64,000 nt of DNA from Candidatus Brachythrix odensensis (lineage in GTDB: Bacteria; Chloroflexota; Anaerolineae; J036; Brachytrichaceae): NCBI GenBank assembly GCA_016714465.1, contig JADKDT010000001.1, forward strand, positions 372,001 through 436,000, in the 5' to 3' direction. The notes below the pieces were generated by a model. That model was not told the origin of the DNA. It worked only from the letters and a program-made list of their open reading frames with translations, and searched no databases. A program made the position numbers and the translations under genes. Of this stretch, positions 62,223-64,000 are shown in pieces; positions within the stretch are counted from its first letter, which is position 1; each line of letters starts with the position of its first letter.

Positions 62223-62932
62223 CTTGGCTCCCTTCGACCGCTGGACAGGCGGATGACCTGATCGCTGGCCTGGACCAGGCGCTGGTTGTGGGTGGCCATC
62301 ACGATGGTGTGCTGACCGTCCCGCGCCAGGTCACGCAACATCGAGACCACCGCCTCGGCCCCGGCCGCGTCGAGATCGCCAGTGGGTTCGTCGGCCAGGA
62401 TCAGGGGCGGCCTGGTGATGATGGCCCGGGCGATCGCGACACGCTGCTGTTCGCCACCTGACAGTTCCGCCGGGCGGTGTCCGCGCCGTGCGCCCAGGCC
62501 CATTTGGTCGAGTATGGCGCGGGCCGCGCGCAACGCATCGGCCCGGGCTTGCCCGACAGCCAACAAGGGCAACGCAACGTTCTCATCGGCGCTGATAAAA
62601 GGCAGCAGGTTGTAAAACTGGAAGATGAACCCAACGCTCCGGCGCCGAAAGCGGGTCAGCTCGGCCTCGCTGGCGCGCTCTAGCGAAACGCCGTCCACGG
62701 TTACGGCGCCTTGCGAAGGGCGCTCGATGCCGCCAAGTAGATGAAGCAGGGTGGACTTGCCGCAGCCACTTGGCCCGAGCACCACCGCGAAGGCGCCACG
62801 CGGGATGTCGAGGGTGATGTCGGCCAGCGCATCGACGATCTCGCTGCCGCGGGTGTAGTGCCGGCTCAGGCCCTCGGCGCGGACCAACGGCACAACGTCG
62901 ACGAGGGGGCGGGGAACGGGCGGCGTGTCCAT
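62219..62932 (-). CDS. ABC transporter ATPase, LolD/MacB-type
   Basis: 237 residues. All ABC motifs are present: Walker A GPSGCGKSTL at about 52-61, Q-loop FIFQFYNLLP, signature LSGGEQQRVAIARAII, Walker B LILADEPTGDLD, and the switch His in MATHNQRL. It powers two FtsX-like permeases encoded just after it. By type, the system moves lipoproteins, lipids or peptides across or out of the membrane; the LolA/LppX-like lipoprotein in the same operon favours a lipid cargo. Confidence 0.95.
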   Translation of the reverse strand: MDTPPVPRPLVDVVPLVRAEGLSRHYTRGSEIVDALADITLDIPRGAFAVVLGPSGCGKSTLLHLLGGIERPSQGAVTVDGVSLERASEAELTRFRRRSVGFIFQFYNLLPFISADENVALPLLAVGQARADALRAARAILDQMGLGARRGHRPAELSGGEQQRVAIARAIITRPPLILADEPTGDLDAAGAEAVVSMLRDLARDGQHTIVMATHNQRLVQASDQVIRLSSGRREPR

Positions 62933-63038
62933 GATGAAGGGCTAAGCGGTCACGATATGTTGAGCATAAACCAAATCCCGGCAAACGGCCTGCTCCCGCG
63001 GTTGCGTGTCCTTGCCGGGACGGCGCAAGTTGAAGCGT

Positions 63039-63044
63039 TATACT
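63039..63044 (+). promoter_or_regulatory. -10 box TATACT before the beta-helix gene
   Basis: TATACT lies about 100 bases before the ATG at 63148. No convincing -35 at normal spacing. The rest of the 215-base divergent gap has nothing recognisable. Confidence 0.35.
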
Positions 63045-63147
63045 CCCAACCGTCCTTACGGGTCAATCAGTGGAGGGGAAGGTGCCTGGTGGTCGGAGGC
63101 AGAACGGTTCGTTGCCGTCTGAGCGCGATTACCGGCGAGGAGCAAGA

Positions 63148-64000
63148 ATGTCCCTTCGCAGTATTGCCGGCATGGCTGTGGCCTTTGTCATCGCGTTCAC
63201 GACGGCCGCCACCGCTGCCCCGAGCGCAAGCGCGGGGATCGTGTCTCCCATCGCCGACGTGTGCTTCACCGAACACACAGGCGACACCACCACCGACTTC
63301 AGCAGCCCGGATGCGAAGGCGCTGCGCGACGCGGTGGCCGCGGTAGCGCCAGGCGGGACGGTCAAAGTGGCTGGCACCTGCGCGGGCGCCGTTCTCGGTG
63401 GCGGCACGACCCAGGTGGCCCTGGTGACGAAGGCGATCACCCTGATCGGCGGTTTTGTCCCATCGGACTGGACTACCAGCTATCCGCTCACCCAGCCGAC
63501 GATCCTCGACGGGCAATTGGGTGGGCGGGTGTTGTTCTTCAGTGGCGCCGACGCGAATGTCGCGAACCTCGTCGTTCAAAATGGAAGCGAGGCGTCCACC
63601 CACGGCGGCGGCATCTACGCCTCAGGCGCATTGTCTATGAACAATGTCAGCGTAATCAGCAGCACCGCCCAGTTTGCGGGTGGGGGCGCGTTTGCGATGG
63701 ATGCAGTGACGGTGACCGGCGGGCTGTTCCAGAACAATCGGGCCGTAACCTACGACGGTGGCGGGCTGTACGGAAGCAGCTCGGTGACATTGGCTGGGAC
63801 CCAATTTGTTGGTAACAAAGCCCAAACCTCTGGTGGTGGCGTGCGCGCCCAAGGTCCTCTATCTGTGACGGGTGGCGTGTTCGAAGGAAACTCTGCTGGG
63901 AATCAGGGGGGCGGGCTGTATGCCTACAAATCGCTGGCGTTAACAAGCGCGAAATTCATCGCCAATATGGCTGTCAGCGGTGGCGGCGTCTATCACTACG
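63148..64000 (+). CDS. Secreted right-handed beta-helix protein, partial
   Basis: 284 residues visible from ATG 63148, cut by the window edge; GAGGAG precedes it. A signal peptide (SIAGMAVAFVIAFTTAATA) leads to a mature protein with a CSLREA-like start region and then repeated GGGxYA turns: HGGGIYASGALSMNNVSV, FAGGGAFAMDAVTVTGG, YDGGGLYGSSSVTLAG and QGGGLYAYKSLALTSA. This is the parallel beta-helix of Chlamydial-Pmp-like and other adhesins. It presumably acts on the cell surface. It is divergent from the ABC exporter operon, whose cargo it could be. Confidence 0.85.
   Translation, partial: MSLRSIAGMAVAFVIAFTTAATAAPSASAGIVSPIADVCFTEHTGDTTTDFSSPDAKALRDAVAAVAPGGTVKVAGTCAGAVLGGGTTQVALVTKAITLIGGFVPSDWTTSYPLTQPTILDGQLGGRVLFFSGADANVANLVVQNGSEASTHGGGIYASGALSMNNVSVISSTAQFAGGGAFAMDAVTVTGGLFQNNRAVTYDGGGLYGSSSVTLAGTQFVGNKAQTSGGGVRAQGPLSVTGGVFEGNSAGNQGGGLYAYKSLALTSAKFIANMAVSGGGVYHY

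Overview
This is a GC-rich contig piece that most resembles a member of the Chloroflexota, probably from a metagenome-assembled or long-read genome. The lineage call rests on the style of the secreted proteins (a CSLREA-type beta-helix, long SdrD-like B-repeat arrays, Thr-Pro linkers and C-terminal FLPLVLR or YLPSIYR tails) and on the general gene content. It is an inference, not a phylogeny. About six single-base frame breaks fall on short homopolymers in otherwise healthy genes, so uncorrected sequencing indels are likely.

Layout. 1-8.9 kb (minus strand): a KDPG aldolase cut by the window edge, an AddB/AddA-type helicase-nuclease pair, a histidine phosphatase and a gamma-glutamylcyclotransferase-like protein. 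9-28.8 kb (plus): a DUF4157 protein with a second zinc-peptidase motif, a giant surface protein of about 4,100 residues with about 27 B-type repeats, a secreted LCAT-like lipase/acyltransferase, and a 2TM coiled-coil protein. 28.8-37 kb (plus): the translation and transcription core, tRNA-Thr, tRNA-Tyr, tRNA-Thr, tuf, tRNA-Trp, secE, nusG, rplK, rplA, rpsU, yqeY, a PgpH-like HD phosphodiesterase and ybeY. A matching L1-type leader hairpin precedes both rplK and rplA. 37-45 kb (mostly minus): a FrnE/DsbA-type oxidoreductase with in-frame TGA at the first active-site Cys position (candidate selenoprotein), VOC protein, FMN reductase, YceI with a divergent TetR regulator, membrane proteins, rimO, a RodZ-like protein and rplI. 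45-57 kb: an M1 peptidase lipoprotein, PIG-L deacetylase, RicT/PSP1, Mrp ATPase, then a run of small accessory enzymes. 57-63 kb (minus): an ABC ATPase, two FtsX-type permeases, a LolA/LppX-like lipoprotein and a polytopic DUF6798-like protein, apparently one operon. 63.1 kb to the end (plus): the start of another beta-helix adhesin.

The most unusual signal is not a gene. Between 27.8 and 54.2 kb most short intergenic gaps contain one long, nearly perfect palindrome (arms about 19-31 bp). Each has locus-specific outer arms but a shared build: a purine-rich outer part, then a C-rich run, then a GGC or CGC clamp closing on a GAA or GGA triloop or a GTAC/GTAT centre. At least seventeen are listed. 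Many lie just after stop codons and could terminate transcription, but two sit between divergent genes and few have a T tract. The second highlight is the candidate selenoprotein, which has a suitable stem-loop starting a few bases after the TGA.

Functionally, the window joins a conserved ribosome/translation block with its own regulation, an envelope programme (giant B-repeat protein, beta-helix adhesin, secreted lipase, Lol/Mac-like ABC system, lipoproteins, RodZ-like protein) and scattered detoxification or redox enzymes. I saw no CRISPR array, transposase, prophage or rRNA.
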